Assembly (NCBI GenBank): GCA_007922195.1
Contig: ML681967.1
Span: forward strand, 10,582,772-10,646,771
Length of the DNA: 64,000 nt
Reading direction: 5' to 3'
Source: Podocnemis expansa
Lineage: Eukaryota > Chordata > Testudines > Podocnemididae
The notes beneath the pieces are model-generated. The model made no database searches. It had not been told where the DNA came from and worked only from the letters and a program-made list of their open reading frames with translations. The position numbers were made by a program, and so were the translations under genes. Positions 55,205-64,000 of the stretch are shown in pieces. Position 1 is the first letter of the stretch. Every line of letters begins with the position of its first letter.

Positions 55205-56472
55205 TCTGCCAATACATTTGGCCCTCTTTACTCTGCTCCCTCTCCATAAACTTTCTAGCATTCTATGATCTTTTGTGTACTGTCTGTCTGTTTCTCCAAA
55301 TGATTCTTCATCTTTGTCACAGGCATGGTTACCCCACTGCACCCTGTGTGGGTCAACCGTGGCAATGGAGGTTCTCTCTGCCTCATGTCCTTCTTCTAGA
55401 GTGGGCTCCCTTGGACTTCCATGCAGGAGCAGGTCACTCCTATCTCTCTAGCCAAATCACTGAACAAATTTAACTTCTTTGAGGATATCCAAGTCTAGCT
55501 GTAACTGGTCAAACCCTAAACTGGCTTCTCTCAGTTATCCTCTTCAAAGTCCCTCACTGGGTTCATCTGAGACATCAGTGAAGTCTTTACAGATCAAGGA
55601 GAAACTCAATGAAACCACAGTCTTCTTTTCCAAGTGGCAGACTTGACAGCCTTTCCCTGGGGCCTCTCAGAAGAACTTAAAACTACAAACAAAACCAAAC
55701 ATAACTGAAGCACCTTCTGCTCCTCTTCAGGCTTGAGCATCTTGCCACCTCTCTCAGGTTTTTCTTCAGGTCCCCATTTATCTTCAGGAGCAACATTGCC
55801 CTTGTTTCTGAGTCTAGCACAGGAGCTAGCTCTATGCGTCATTTGCCCCTACAACTCAGAGCAACCGCTGTCCTCTGCAACTAACTTCCAATTCCTCATC
55901 TTTCCTCCTCTAAATCCAGCCTCCAGTCCAGTGTAATGGGGCAGGGCTAACTGAAAGGACTGACTGGCCCAAGATCTCTTTTCCCTTAAGGTGACAGGCT
56001 GCCTTGCTACAATTCCCTTTACAAAACATCATTTAAGATCTCAGTGCCAGCAGTGCCCCCTTTGATTTCAATGATCCCATCATTATCTGGCTATATTGAG
56101 AGTGTTCCTGAATCCATTATCTAACCCATTCTATAGGATGGTTATTTTGTTTTGTTTTTTGCCACTCTACCACAGCAATGATGGAGAAGACAGTGAGCAA
56201 AAGGAATCTACTACTTCCACATGTGGCAGCACTGAAATATAACATAATCCTTTGGGATTTCACATCTGCCCATAAGGACTGAGTGTTCCTGTTTCTCAAT
56301 ATTCAGTGCAATACAGATAACAAATACAAGTACATTGCTGGTTGATTATATTCAACTTTACTTTTACTGGATATGCTACAGCTAAAGACCATATCTTTAT
56401 GGACAGGTGTTATTCTCAATCTCTACCAATAATCAATCACCGTAAGTACTTCTTCCCAAAGTCACAGCCCAT
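55205..56472. other. No gene recognised
   Basis: Unique sequence; short frames only, with no domain or repeat termini. Confidence 0.4.
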
Positions 56473-56907
56473 TGTGACAAAATTCCTCCTCTACCTTCTA
56501 GGTCCCACTCTTCCTTTAGCAGTGGGTTAGTTTCTCTCAGGCCACAAGGCCTGGGAAAGGTCTTTTACCCCCTCAGGAAGGGGTTTTTCCTTCCCCCAGT
56601 CTTTGTACCCATTGAGCTTTTCCTCACCAGCATTCTGCTCCTTCCAGATCTGCTGCCTTCCACACTGCACCTTCTCCTCTCACACACTACAGTAGCTCTT
56701 GTCACTCTCACACTCCAGCTACCCCCTGTCTCTGGAGGGAAGGCTTTTTAGTAAGTCCTGGGAGGGGCCTTAATTTGCTCCAGGTGTGCTAATTAACCTG
56801 GAGTAACCACTGCTCAGCTACAAGGGGAAAAGTAATTTGCTGAGCCTGAGGCTGATAGATTGGCCTTCTATTACTTTCTGGAAGCCATCCGGACTGACCC
56901 AGTCACA
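56473..56907 (-). repeat. 3' LTR (low-coordinate copy), 435 bp
   Basis: It is readily alignable with 61778-62221. On the minus strand it runs TGTGACTGGGTCAGTC ... TTTTGTCACA. Shared internal blocks include GGCCTGGGAAAGGTCTTTT and GTGCTAATTAACCTGGAG. Divergence from the other LTR is visible by eye, so the insertion is not recent. Confidence 0.9.
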
Positions 56908-56908
56908 T

Positions 56909-56923
56909 ATCCCTCTCCCCAGC
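56909..56923 (-). promoter_or_regulatory. Polypurine tract next to the 3' LTR
   Basis: On the minus strand GCTGGGGAGAGGGATA directly precedes the LTR start. It is purine-rich and correctly placed to prime second-strand DNA synthesis. Confidence 0.7.
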
Positions 56924-57424
56924 TCAACACCATGGGATTGGGCAACTTGGATCGTTCAACAATGAGCCCGGGACAGGCCATCCGCATTGCCATGGTGGCT
57001 CCCAGCCCTGTGCTAGATGATAAAGGAATGGTTGAAGAGATAGAAACCATCTGGTCACCCTTGCATTCTTCTCTTTGTTCCATTGCAGCCATTGAAGGGG
57101 GGCATGGTCAGTCACAAGGGTGAATTTTTGGTTTAGCAGATAATATCTGAGAGTTTACATGGCCTACCTGAGAGCAAGGCACTCCTTTTCCACCACTACA
57201 TATTTCTGTTCCCTCAGAAGGAGCTGCTGGCTGAGGTACAGGACAGCGTGTTCATCTTCTCCCACCATTCGTGATAGTACAGCCCCCAATCCTACCTTAG
57301 ATTTGTCTGTCTGTAATATAAAATTCTTTTGTAAAGTCAGGGGCCACAAGTACAGGGTTACTACAGAGGGCTGTCCATAAGTCTGTGAAGGCTTTCTCTG
57401 CCTTATATCAATCCATTTTACCAT
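56924..57424 (-). pseudogene. RNase H relic
   Basis: The frame 57424-57164 has FILQTDKSKVGLGAVLSRM and YLSQQLLLREQKYVVVEKEC, the TD-S/GAVL and E-K-E blocks of retroelement RNase H. After a break, 57115-56924 gives TDHAPLQWLQWNKEKNARV, then a GNADGLSR-like end. It is directly followed by the polypurine tract and 3' LTR, so nothing lies downstream of it in the element. Confidence 0.78.
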
Positions 57425-57699
57425 TTCAGAGCCTTTATCAGGTCCATCAGGCCACTTGCTCTAGTGGCAAAGTTGGGGATGAAGCGCTGGTAATACCCCA
57501 TTATGCCAGGGAATGCGCGAACCTGTTTCTTCTGGTTTGGTCAGAGACAATTTTGGATGGCCTCCAGCTTATTCACTTAAGGCTTCACAATACCTCTTCC
57601 CATGATGTATCCGAGGTATTTAGCTTCTGATAATCCTATTGCACACTTGGCTGGATTTGCCGTAAGGCTTGCTCATCTCCGGGCATTCAGTACTGCTTC

Positions 57700-58141
57700 C
57701 ATCTTTTATAGATGAGTTTCCCAGTCTAGGGTATGGATAATCACATTATCCAGGTATGCAGCAGCACAGGTGGTACAGGGGTGCAGCAACTTGTCCATAA
57801 AGGCGCTAAAAGTTTGCTGGGGCACCATGTAGTCCGAAAGAGAGAACAGTGTATTAGAATAGGCTGCCAGGCATGGAGAAGGCAGTCTTTTCTTTTGCTT
57901 CTTTGGCCAGGGGAATTTGCCAATACCCTTTCATCAAATCCAGCATGGTCAGGAATTGGGCCTTGCCTGATTGGTCAGCTAACCTATCTATTTGTGGTAC
58001 AGGGTTTGTGTCAAATTTGGAAATCTCATTTAGTTGGTGAAAATCATTACAAAACCTTGTGGTGCCATCATGTTTAGGTAGCAGCACCATCGGGCTGGAC
58101 GACTGTTTGTGGGATTCTTCTATGACACCCCATTCTAACAT
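57700..58141 (-). pseudogene. Reverse transcriptase relic, catalytic YxDD changed to YLDN
   Basis: The frame from 58141 reads MLEWGVIEESHKQSSSPMVL, then LPKHDGTTRFCNDFHQLNE and FLTMLDLMKGYWQIPL, canonical Gypsy-type RT blocks. After a frame change the catalytic loop reads AAYLDNVIIHTLDW; the codons at 57745-57756 give Y-L-D-N, so the second catalytic aspartate is asparagine. The enzyme would not polymerise DNA even if the frame were intact. Confidence 0.8.
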
Positions 58142-58639
58142 TTTCTTTATCTCAACCTTGATTTCCTCTTATTTTACCTCTGGGATTCTGTAAAATCTTA
58201 TTGTTACCTTGTCCCAGGGTTTGTGATGATGTGGTGATAAACTTCTGTTGTCCAGCCCCATTTAGTTGAGAACTCATCTCGATTTCGATTGACCATCTCA
58301 GCCACTTTGGCCGTTTGGCTTAGCATTAGGTTGGGGGGATATCTTTACCTGTTCATGTGTGTTATTTTCCTGTGGCAGAGTTTCTATGCTGACTACACAT
58401 GCCTCTCAGGTCTGCCAAGGTTTCAAGAGGTTGACATGGTAGACCTGCTCTTGTTTCTGGCAACCTGGCTGTTGTACTTTGTAATGAACCTCTTCTACAT
58501 GTTCAACTACTTCATAAGGCCCTTGTTATTGGGCTAGGAGCTTCTCTCAGCTGTGGGTACCACTACCATTACTCAATGTCCAAGCTGGAACTGTTGAACT
58601 TCTGCTTTGTGGTTGTAGTAAGTCTGCTGGATCTCCTGT

Positions 58640-59480
58640 GACTCTTCTAAGTGTTCTCATACAATGGGAGTGACTGGGGCTATCTGGTGTTTCATCTGGA
58701 GTATATGGTCAGTTATGTTTCTCCCTGGGTTTCGTTCTTCCTCCCAAATCTCTCTGGCAATGTCTAATATGCCATGTGGGTGTTGCCCATATAGTAACTC
58801 AAAGGGGGAAAAACCAGTCAAAGCCTGAGGGACCTCTCAGATGGTGAACATGAGGTAAGGCAACAAGAGTATCCCAGTCTTTCCCATCTTGACTTACTAC
58901 TTTCCTTATCATAGCTTTGGGGGGCCTACTGAACCTCTTCACCAGATCATTAGCCTGTAGGTGGCAGACAGAAGTCCGGAGGGCTCGTATGTGAAGCAGG
59001 GCACATAGATCCTTCATGACTTTTGACATGAAGGGAGTCCCTTGATCCATCAGGATCTCTTTGGGTATCCCTACTCTGACAAAGATCTTTATTATCTCTA
59101 GCTATCATCTTAGAAGCAGTGTTCTGTAGGGGGGTGGCTGCTGGGTAGTATAGTCTAGAACAACAAATATGTGTTGGTGGCCTCAGGCTGTCTTCTCCAG
59201 TGGCCCCACCAGATCCATAGCTATCGACTCAGATGGGACCTTGATAATTGGCAAAGGAACCAAAGATGCCTGTAAGTGTGGTTGGGAGCTGTGTAGCTGG
59301 CATGCAGGGCAAGAGGCACAATATCTCATGTACTCCTGGCCAGAAAAATCTCTGTAGGTTTTTTCCACTCCTAAGTGTCCACCAAAAAGATGACTGTGTG
59401 CTAGGCTCAGCACTGACTTCTGATGCTTCTGGGGCACCAGGAGCTGTTGCACCTCCTGGCCTTGCATCAATGTGACCCAA
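58640..59480 (-). pseudogene. Integrase relic
   Basis: 59480-59183 carries an H-H-C-C zinc-binding region (HSHLFGGHLG, then CASCPACQ), followed by SIAMDLVGPLEK with the first catalytic aspartate. 59050-58799 continues DQGTPFMSKVMKDLCAL, then HLQANDLVKRF and DGKDWDTL. At least one frame break lies between. It sits upstream of RT, which is the Gmr1-type order. Its job was joining element DNA to the host genome. Confidence 0.78.
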
Positions 59481-60009
59481 TACAGTAGATCCCTTTTGAT
59501 TACAAAGTAGGGCCCTGATCCTCAGGATTTCCCTTCCACAACCTCCTTCCTGGCATTATCATATCTTGGGTCCTCTGCCTGCTCTCACTCAAAACTCTCT
59601 CTCATACAACTGAGCTCTCTGACCTCAAGTGTGCTTGTCTCAGTTTCCCCATCCTCTTGCATAGAGAAGTCAGGCCTAGGACCAGCCTCAGGTCCCTGTT
59701 CCCCCTGGACAGTTTCCGTAGGTTCTGCCTTGTGTGCCTGCTCACCAGGGCAACCTTTTGGCTCTGGGTCAAAATCCTGGTACCTAAAGCCTTAGCAGCC
59801 CTCCTTTCTTGCTTGGTTTTCTGACTTTCCCCAGAATAGGAAACTGATCCTGTGCTATCTTATAGAACAGTGGAGGGAGGATGGAGCTTTCCACTGAGGA
59901 GGGTTCATGTATATTAGGATCCCCCTTTTCTTCTAATCCTTCCGGTGGGAGTAGGCTCCCAAATTCCATGAAATCCTTCCTATGAGGACAGGCTATAGGA
60001 GCATAGAAA

Positions 60010-60201
60010 CTACCCTTGCAATAACCTTGGTGATCTATCCCTGAACCCAATTTCTACTGGGATAGTGGGGTAATAATTAACAGTACCAGGGACACAGGTT
60101 ATCCCTGTGCATTTTGCCTGCATCAACTGATTCCACTTGACTAATTTTCCTGAGACTAGCATAATGGGGTGCCCAGAGTCCACAACTGCTATGGTTTCCA
60201 T
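60010..60201 (-). pseudogene. Retroelement aspartic protease relic
   Basis: AVVDSGHPIMLVSGKLV retains the D-S-G of a retropepsin-type active site near 60180. It lies between gag and integrase, the expected place. Neighbouring frames are broken. The enzyme would have cleaved the polyprotein. Confidence 0.6.
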
Positions 60202-60811
60202 CCCATTCAGCTTTACGGACCTCGTACATTTATGTGGGATTATTCAACCACCACTAGGTGGATGAGGGTTCAGGTGTCCGTGCAGCTCCCTAAATTACAT
60301 TGCATCAGCTCCTCAGCATTGGGCATGGGGCTGCTATATGCCCCAACTCCCCACAATCATTAACACTGGTATGTGGCCCTAGGCAGTTCTGTATTCTTTG
60401 GGTTAGGGGTTCTGATCACATAGTTCATCTTGCCTATGTCACCCCATCGTTTTGCCACCTCTGCCTGGCCCTCAACTTCTTTCCCCTAATCTTCTCAGGT
60501 CCTCAGTTGCTTGAACTGTGGGGAACAAAACTGGTGGCCTGAATTAGAGTGAGTCTTCCCTAGGTGGTTGGGAGAGCCCCTTGACTGCTATCCATCTTTC
60601 TACCAGAGTGATAACCTCATTATAGGAGGAGAGGTCATTCTGTCGTATCCATATGGGGACGTCTGGTCATAGTCCCTTTATGTATCAGTCAATAACCAGG
60701 ACTTCCAGAATTTCTTCTGGGCTATGGACCTCAGGTTGTAGCCACTTTTGCACATGATGGGCTAGGTCAAACAACTGTGACCTAGGGCACTTGCTTTCTC
60801 AGTACCTCCTC

Positions 60812-61105
60812 TCATGATATTTCTGGGCCCACACAGCCCGTTACTCCTGCTTGGGCAAAGATCTCTGTTTTCAGCTGAGGATAATCAGCAGCAGCCCCAG
60901 TAGACATGTCAAAAGAGGCTTTTTGGGCTTCCCTGCACTGGTCCTGGGGCCAGGCCTCACACAGTGCAATCCTCTCAAAAGTCAGATGGTAAGCCTCCAC
61001 ATCATCTTCTGCAGTCATCTTTGGTAAGTAGCTGGTAGCTCTCCAGGCTCGCATTGCCTCAGACCCACAGACAACAGTGGTCAGGGTCTTTAATTGGTCC
61101 ATCAC
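60812..61105 (-). pseudogene. Gmr1-like gag relic, SCAN-like region
   Basis: The frame contains [20 protein letters not shown], then [10 protein letters not shown] and [17 protein letters not shown]. This pattern (a conserved 'DDVEAYLxTFER' helix and 'YPxLKxEILxRxG') is that of Gmr1-like gag and vertebrate SCAN domains. The segment that normally joins WPQDQ to GEAQKA appears shortened, and a zinc-knuckle region is not readable further down. The relic packages nothing now; its origin is clear. Confidence 0.72.
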
Positions 61106-61308
61106 CTCTCATAGGAGGGCTCGGTCCTCGGCTGCCTGGCTCATTAGCAACTGGTTTGTTTCTTCTCACAGCCACATTGATTCCTGCTGGGCTGTCATCT
61201 GGGCCCGGTGGCCTCTTGCTGGGCTGCTGTGGCCTGAACTATGCCCTCACCATGCCATCCATTATGGTAAATGTAACAACAACAAAAATCTCAAACACCT
61301 CCACCCTT

Positions 61309-61708
61309 CAATGTTCCCTCTAAGGGGAGAGGGCAGCTGAGCAACGCCTGTTGCTCGCTGTACTCCCCCCTCCTCCCCACGGGGCCCGCTGCACAGCCCC
61401 CCCCCGCTCCCGGCCCCCCCCCCCCCGGCCCCGGCCCCCCCCAGCACCCACAAACTTACCTCGGGGCTGGACTCAAGGCAGGCCCAGCCCTAACTCCTGG
61501 GCCAGAGAAGCTCTACGGAGCATGCCCAGATTTTCTGGGCATGCTCCATTAGAGCTTTTCAGGGCGGGAGTTTTCAAAACTCCCTGCTCCACAGGAGCTC
61601 TATTGAGGGACTCTGGCTGCTGGTGGTGCGCTGCTGGCAGCCTTCCCTACGCTGGCGGCTGCGGCAGGCTGCACTTCAACCCGCCAGCGCAGCTTACAGG
61701 GAACATTG
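61309..61708. mobile_element. hAT-like non-autonomous element (CAATGTTCCC family), 400 bp, inside the Gmr1-like element
   Basis: It starts CAATGTTCCCTCTAAGG and ends GCTTACAGGGAACATTG. The exact 8-bp TSD CCACCCTT is at 61301-61308 and 61709-61716. The centre is extremely C-rich and contains an internal inverted pair around GCATGCCCAGA / TCTGGGCATGC. It is longer than its 185-bp relatives. It lies between gag and the 5' LTR, so it is younger than the retrotransposon. Confidence 0.93.
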
Positions 61709-61777
61709 CCACCCTTCCCCCCCCCCGTGTGTGTGTGCTTAGTCCACTGCACTGACAGATCCCACCCCGACACTAGT

Positions 61778-62221
61778 TGTGACAAAGTTTTTCCTTTACC
61801 TGCTGGGTCCTACGCTCCCCTTAGTGGTGGATTTGTTTCCCTCACACCTCCAGGCCTGGGAAAGGTCTTTTGCCCCCTCAGGCAGGGGTTTTTCCTTCCC
61901 TCAGTCTTTGTATCTGTGGGATTTTTTCCTTGCCAGCATTCTGTTTCTGCTCCTTCTCCAGATCTGCTGCCTTCCAAACTGCATCTTGCCTCCTCTCACA
62001 CACTCCAGTAACTCTTATCACTCTCACACTCCAGCTACCCCCTTTCTTTGGAGGAAAGGCTTTTTAATAAATCCTGGGAGGGGCCTTAATTTGCTCCAGG
62101 TGTGCTAATTAACCTGGAGTAACCACTGCTAAGCTCCATGAGGAAAGTGTTTGCTGGGTCTGAGGCTGATATATTGGCCTTCTATTACTTTCTGGAAGCC
62201 ACCCAGACTGACCCTGTTACA
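61778..62221 (-). repeat. 5' LTR (high-coordinate copy), 444 bp
   Basis: Partner of 56473-56907. On the minus strand it begins TGTAACAGGGTCAGTC and ends TTTGTCACA. Immediately inside, ACTAGTGTCGGGGTGGGAT could be a decayed tRNA primer-binding site beginning three bases in; I do not assign a tRNA. Confidence 0.9.
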
Positions 62222-62819
62222 CCACTTATACCCGCAAGGAAAGCATTTGCGCATTCCCTGTGATGTGATGGTCTCTGCTTCTTGCTGCATTTCCTGCTGC
62301 TGAATTTTACAAAATCTGCTCTCTTCAAGAAGAAAAACACCTTGTTTCCTGTTGTAAAGAGCTTTCGAAGATGTAAGCCACACCACTTTCCTGTTAACTT
62401 GGCTTGCAGAAAAGCATCTCCAGCCAAACAGCTGCAGAAGTGTGAACCCCACCAGTCACCTCAATCAGGTGTTAACCCTGGAGCCTCTGCACACAAACTT
62501 CTAGAGTCAGGGCTTTTAAAAGAGATACTCCACAAAATATACTATGGTGACAGGCACCCTACAAATAGCTGCAAAAGATAAGAAGAAAAATATTTAGGAT
62601 CATATATTCGTCCTTGGTTACTACCAGGTATCATGGTGACAAATGGGGAGACAGATGAATCCTTATAGATAAAGATGGTCTGCAAAGGCCATTGGGTTTG
62701 TGCTTCTCTTTATCATTATTATTGGTGCTGTTTGTATTGTAATAATATAGAGTGTATACAGGAGATTTATTTCTGACTTGGTCGTTTTCACTTTATATCA
62801 GAAATATCATACCTTGGGT

Positions 62820-62940
62820 TCCCTGACATTTACTAAACAAACAAGGAGTCCTGTGGCATTTTTAAAGACTAACAAATTTGTATATTGCATGAGTTTTTGT
62901 GGGAGAAATCCTACTTCACATGTCCTTGGCGGTTTTAGGC
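62820..62940 (-). repeat. Fold-back family, single arm
   Basis: AACAAACAAGGAGTCCTGTG, then TTTAAAGACTAACAAATTTG and GTGGGAGAAATCCTACTTC. One arm only. Confidence 0.72.
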
Positions 62941-63161
62941 CTTGCTAGATTAGACTTTAGAAGGCATTTGCTCAAATGTGCTAACAGCCTCTTGTAGACA
63001 AGGTAGGCACCTGTGGGCTTGTTTTCACTGGTAAATTACCTTAACTATAATGCTGCTAGTGTTGTCCCTAACCAGTATTGTGTCCTGTCCGCAAACAAAA
63101 GCCCTTCACTTCAGCATGGTGTGCATTTATCTGGAACTGGCTGTCCTGAACAGGGCTAGAG

Positions 63162-63442
63162 CAGTAGTTCCCCACATTCTCCTTTATGCAGACCATTATT
63201 TCATCATCAAAAACTTTTGCAGACCACCACATGAGCAAGCTGTTTTAAACTTTTTTAACATAGCCTATAGCTGAAGGGAGTCAAACATATATCAAGGGGT
63301 ATTGCGAATAATAATGCAAGATCAAATATGATATATAAGAGGTACACAGGTTTATAATATTATTACATTATCCTTTTCCCCCCACAGACCACCTCCAAAA
63401 CACTCATGGACCACCAGAGGTCGACAGACCACAGGTTGGGAA
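63162..63442. mobile_element. hAT-like element, damaged right end
   Basis: It starts CAGTAGTTCCCCACATTC and ends near CACAGGTTGGGAA. The left flank GGCTAGAG (63154-63161) is echoed by CTAGAG (63443-63448), suggesting a TSD partly lost with the last few bases of the right TIR. Confidence 0.6.
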
Positions 63443-63727
63443 CTAGAGCCCGTGATACCACAATTCACAGGCTCTTAATAGCACCTCTTGGGGGTAGCAT
63501 GGAGGCAGGCTAGCTCCATTTGATTCCCATAATTTCTTCTATATGCCCAGAAAGAAAGAAAGAAGAAAAGTTCTCCCATGGTGTACTAAGAAAGAACTCA
63601 CAGAGCCGCAAATACAGCTTAGTGCAGCACAAAGAAACATGGGAAATCTTAAAATCCCATATAAGTGACAGTAGCACCAGTGTGGACACTGCAACTCAAG
63701 TGTTATTTCACAGCATGGTAACTCTTA

Positions 63728-63976
63728 GGTCATGTCAGCACTAAAAACTTGGGTCAGCTCTGCTAAGTCGCTCAAGGGTGTGAAAATTCCAGACCCCTAT
63801 GCAACATAGTTAAGCCAACCTAAAGTGCAGCATAAACCTAGCTAGCTACTGCCTCTTGGTGATGGGGTGGGTGGGTGATGAGATTACCTATGCCAACAGA
63901 AGAAACCCTCCCAACAGAGGAGGTAGGGTGTATATGGACATGCTGCAGTTATAGCCTTTTGAGTGTGGACAAGCCC
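63728..63976. mobile_element. Non-autonomous TIR element, about 249 bp
   Basis: It starts GGTCATGTCAGCACTAAAAA and ends GAGTGTGGACAAGCCC. Internal blocks TTAAGCCAACCTAAAGTG, CTAGCTACTGCCTC and GGGTGATGAGATTACC are of a type abundant in turtle genomes. No TSD could be settled. Confidence 0.6.
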
Positions 63977-64000
63977 ACAGCCTCACTTAGGCCATAGTCT

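Larger units (their letters stand above)
56473..62221 (-). mobile_element. Gmr1-like LTR retrotransposon (Metaviridae), about 5.7 kb
   Basis: Two LTRs in the same orientation (56473-56907 and 61778-62221) bound an internal region that, read on the minus strand, has gag, protease, integrase, reverse transcriptase and RNase H in that order. Integrase before RT is the order reported for Gmr1-like elements, unlike ordinary Gypsy elements. The gag resembles the group from which vertebrate SCAN domains are thought to derive. A 400-bp hAT-like insertion lies near the 5' end. Flanking bases CCAT (56469-56472) and CCAC (62222-62225) may be a decayed 4-bp TSD. Confidence 0.85.

Noticed and set aside
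56468..62226. 5-bp TSD of the Gmr1-like element
   Set aside because: CCCAT and CCACT do not match; only a 4-bp CCAT/CCAC with one transition is tenable, so no firm duplication is claimed.

Overview
This window looks like intergenic or intronic DNA from a large sauropsid genome, most likely a turtle. The evidence is the repeat content. There are many 5'-truncated CR1/L3-type LINE 3' ends, several DIRS-like tyrosine-recombinase retrotransposons, a Gmr1-like (Metaviridae) LTR retrotransposon, ancient MIR-like SINEs, a tRNA-headed SINE with a CR1-like tail, and a dozen or more short non-autonomous DNA transposons with exact 8-bp target-site duplications (TSDs). I found no intact protein-coding gene. 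Nearly every longer reading frame is a transposon relic or lies in non-coding repeat DNA. The species-level call is inference from repeat style only.

Layout. Bases 1-239 are the end of a palindrome-rich terminal-inverted-repeat element. About 243-4590 is a minus-strand DIRS-like element (gag-like, RT with its catalytic part deleted, RNase H, methyltransferase-like and tyrosine recombinase pieces) bounded by inverted terminal repeats. From 4.6 to 13.7 kb there are LINE remnants, MIRs, fold-back repeats and one hAT-like element inside a LINE tail. From 13.7 to 20.3 kb there is a nest of hAT-like elements in CR1/L3 DNA, including an 868-bp one carrying an antisense exon-like frame, and a 10-N assembly gap at 16090-16099. 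From 20.3 to 26.3 kb is mostly unique DNA, where a TATA box, octamer, ATG and splice-donor arrangement at 23.3-23.5 kb is the best candidate for host-gene sequence. From 26.4 to 28.9 kb lie nested hAT-like elements, an LTR-like stretch and another palindrome-rich element.

About 29.05-37.65 kb is a plus-strand DIRS-like element, broken by frameshifts and three insertions, ending in inverted repeats and a strong hairpin. From 37.9 to 46 kb are a Harbinger-like MITE, a small exon-like region, a third DIRS fragment, a SINE and a 1.17-kb hAT-like element. From 46 to 50.5 kb are two minus-strand CR1/L3 copies, a solo LTR carrying a younger insertion, and three hAT-like elements. From 51.1 to 55.2 kb are a second solo LTR, a Harbinger transposase relic and more hAT-like elements. 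Bases 56473-62221 are a two-LTR, minus-strand Gmr1-like element whose order is gag-protease-integrase-RT-RNase H, with a 400-bp hAT-like element inserted near its 5' LTR. The window closes with more non-autonomous elements.

The genes do not work together as a pathway. What the window records well is insertion order: 8-bp TSDs show which elements landed inside which, so the relative ages can be read directly.
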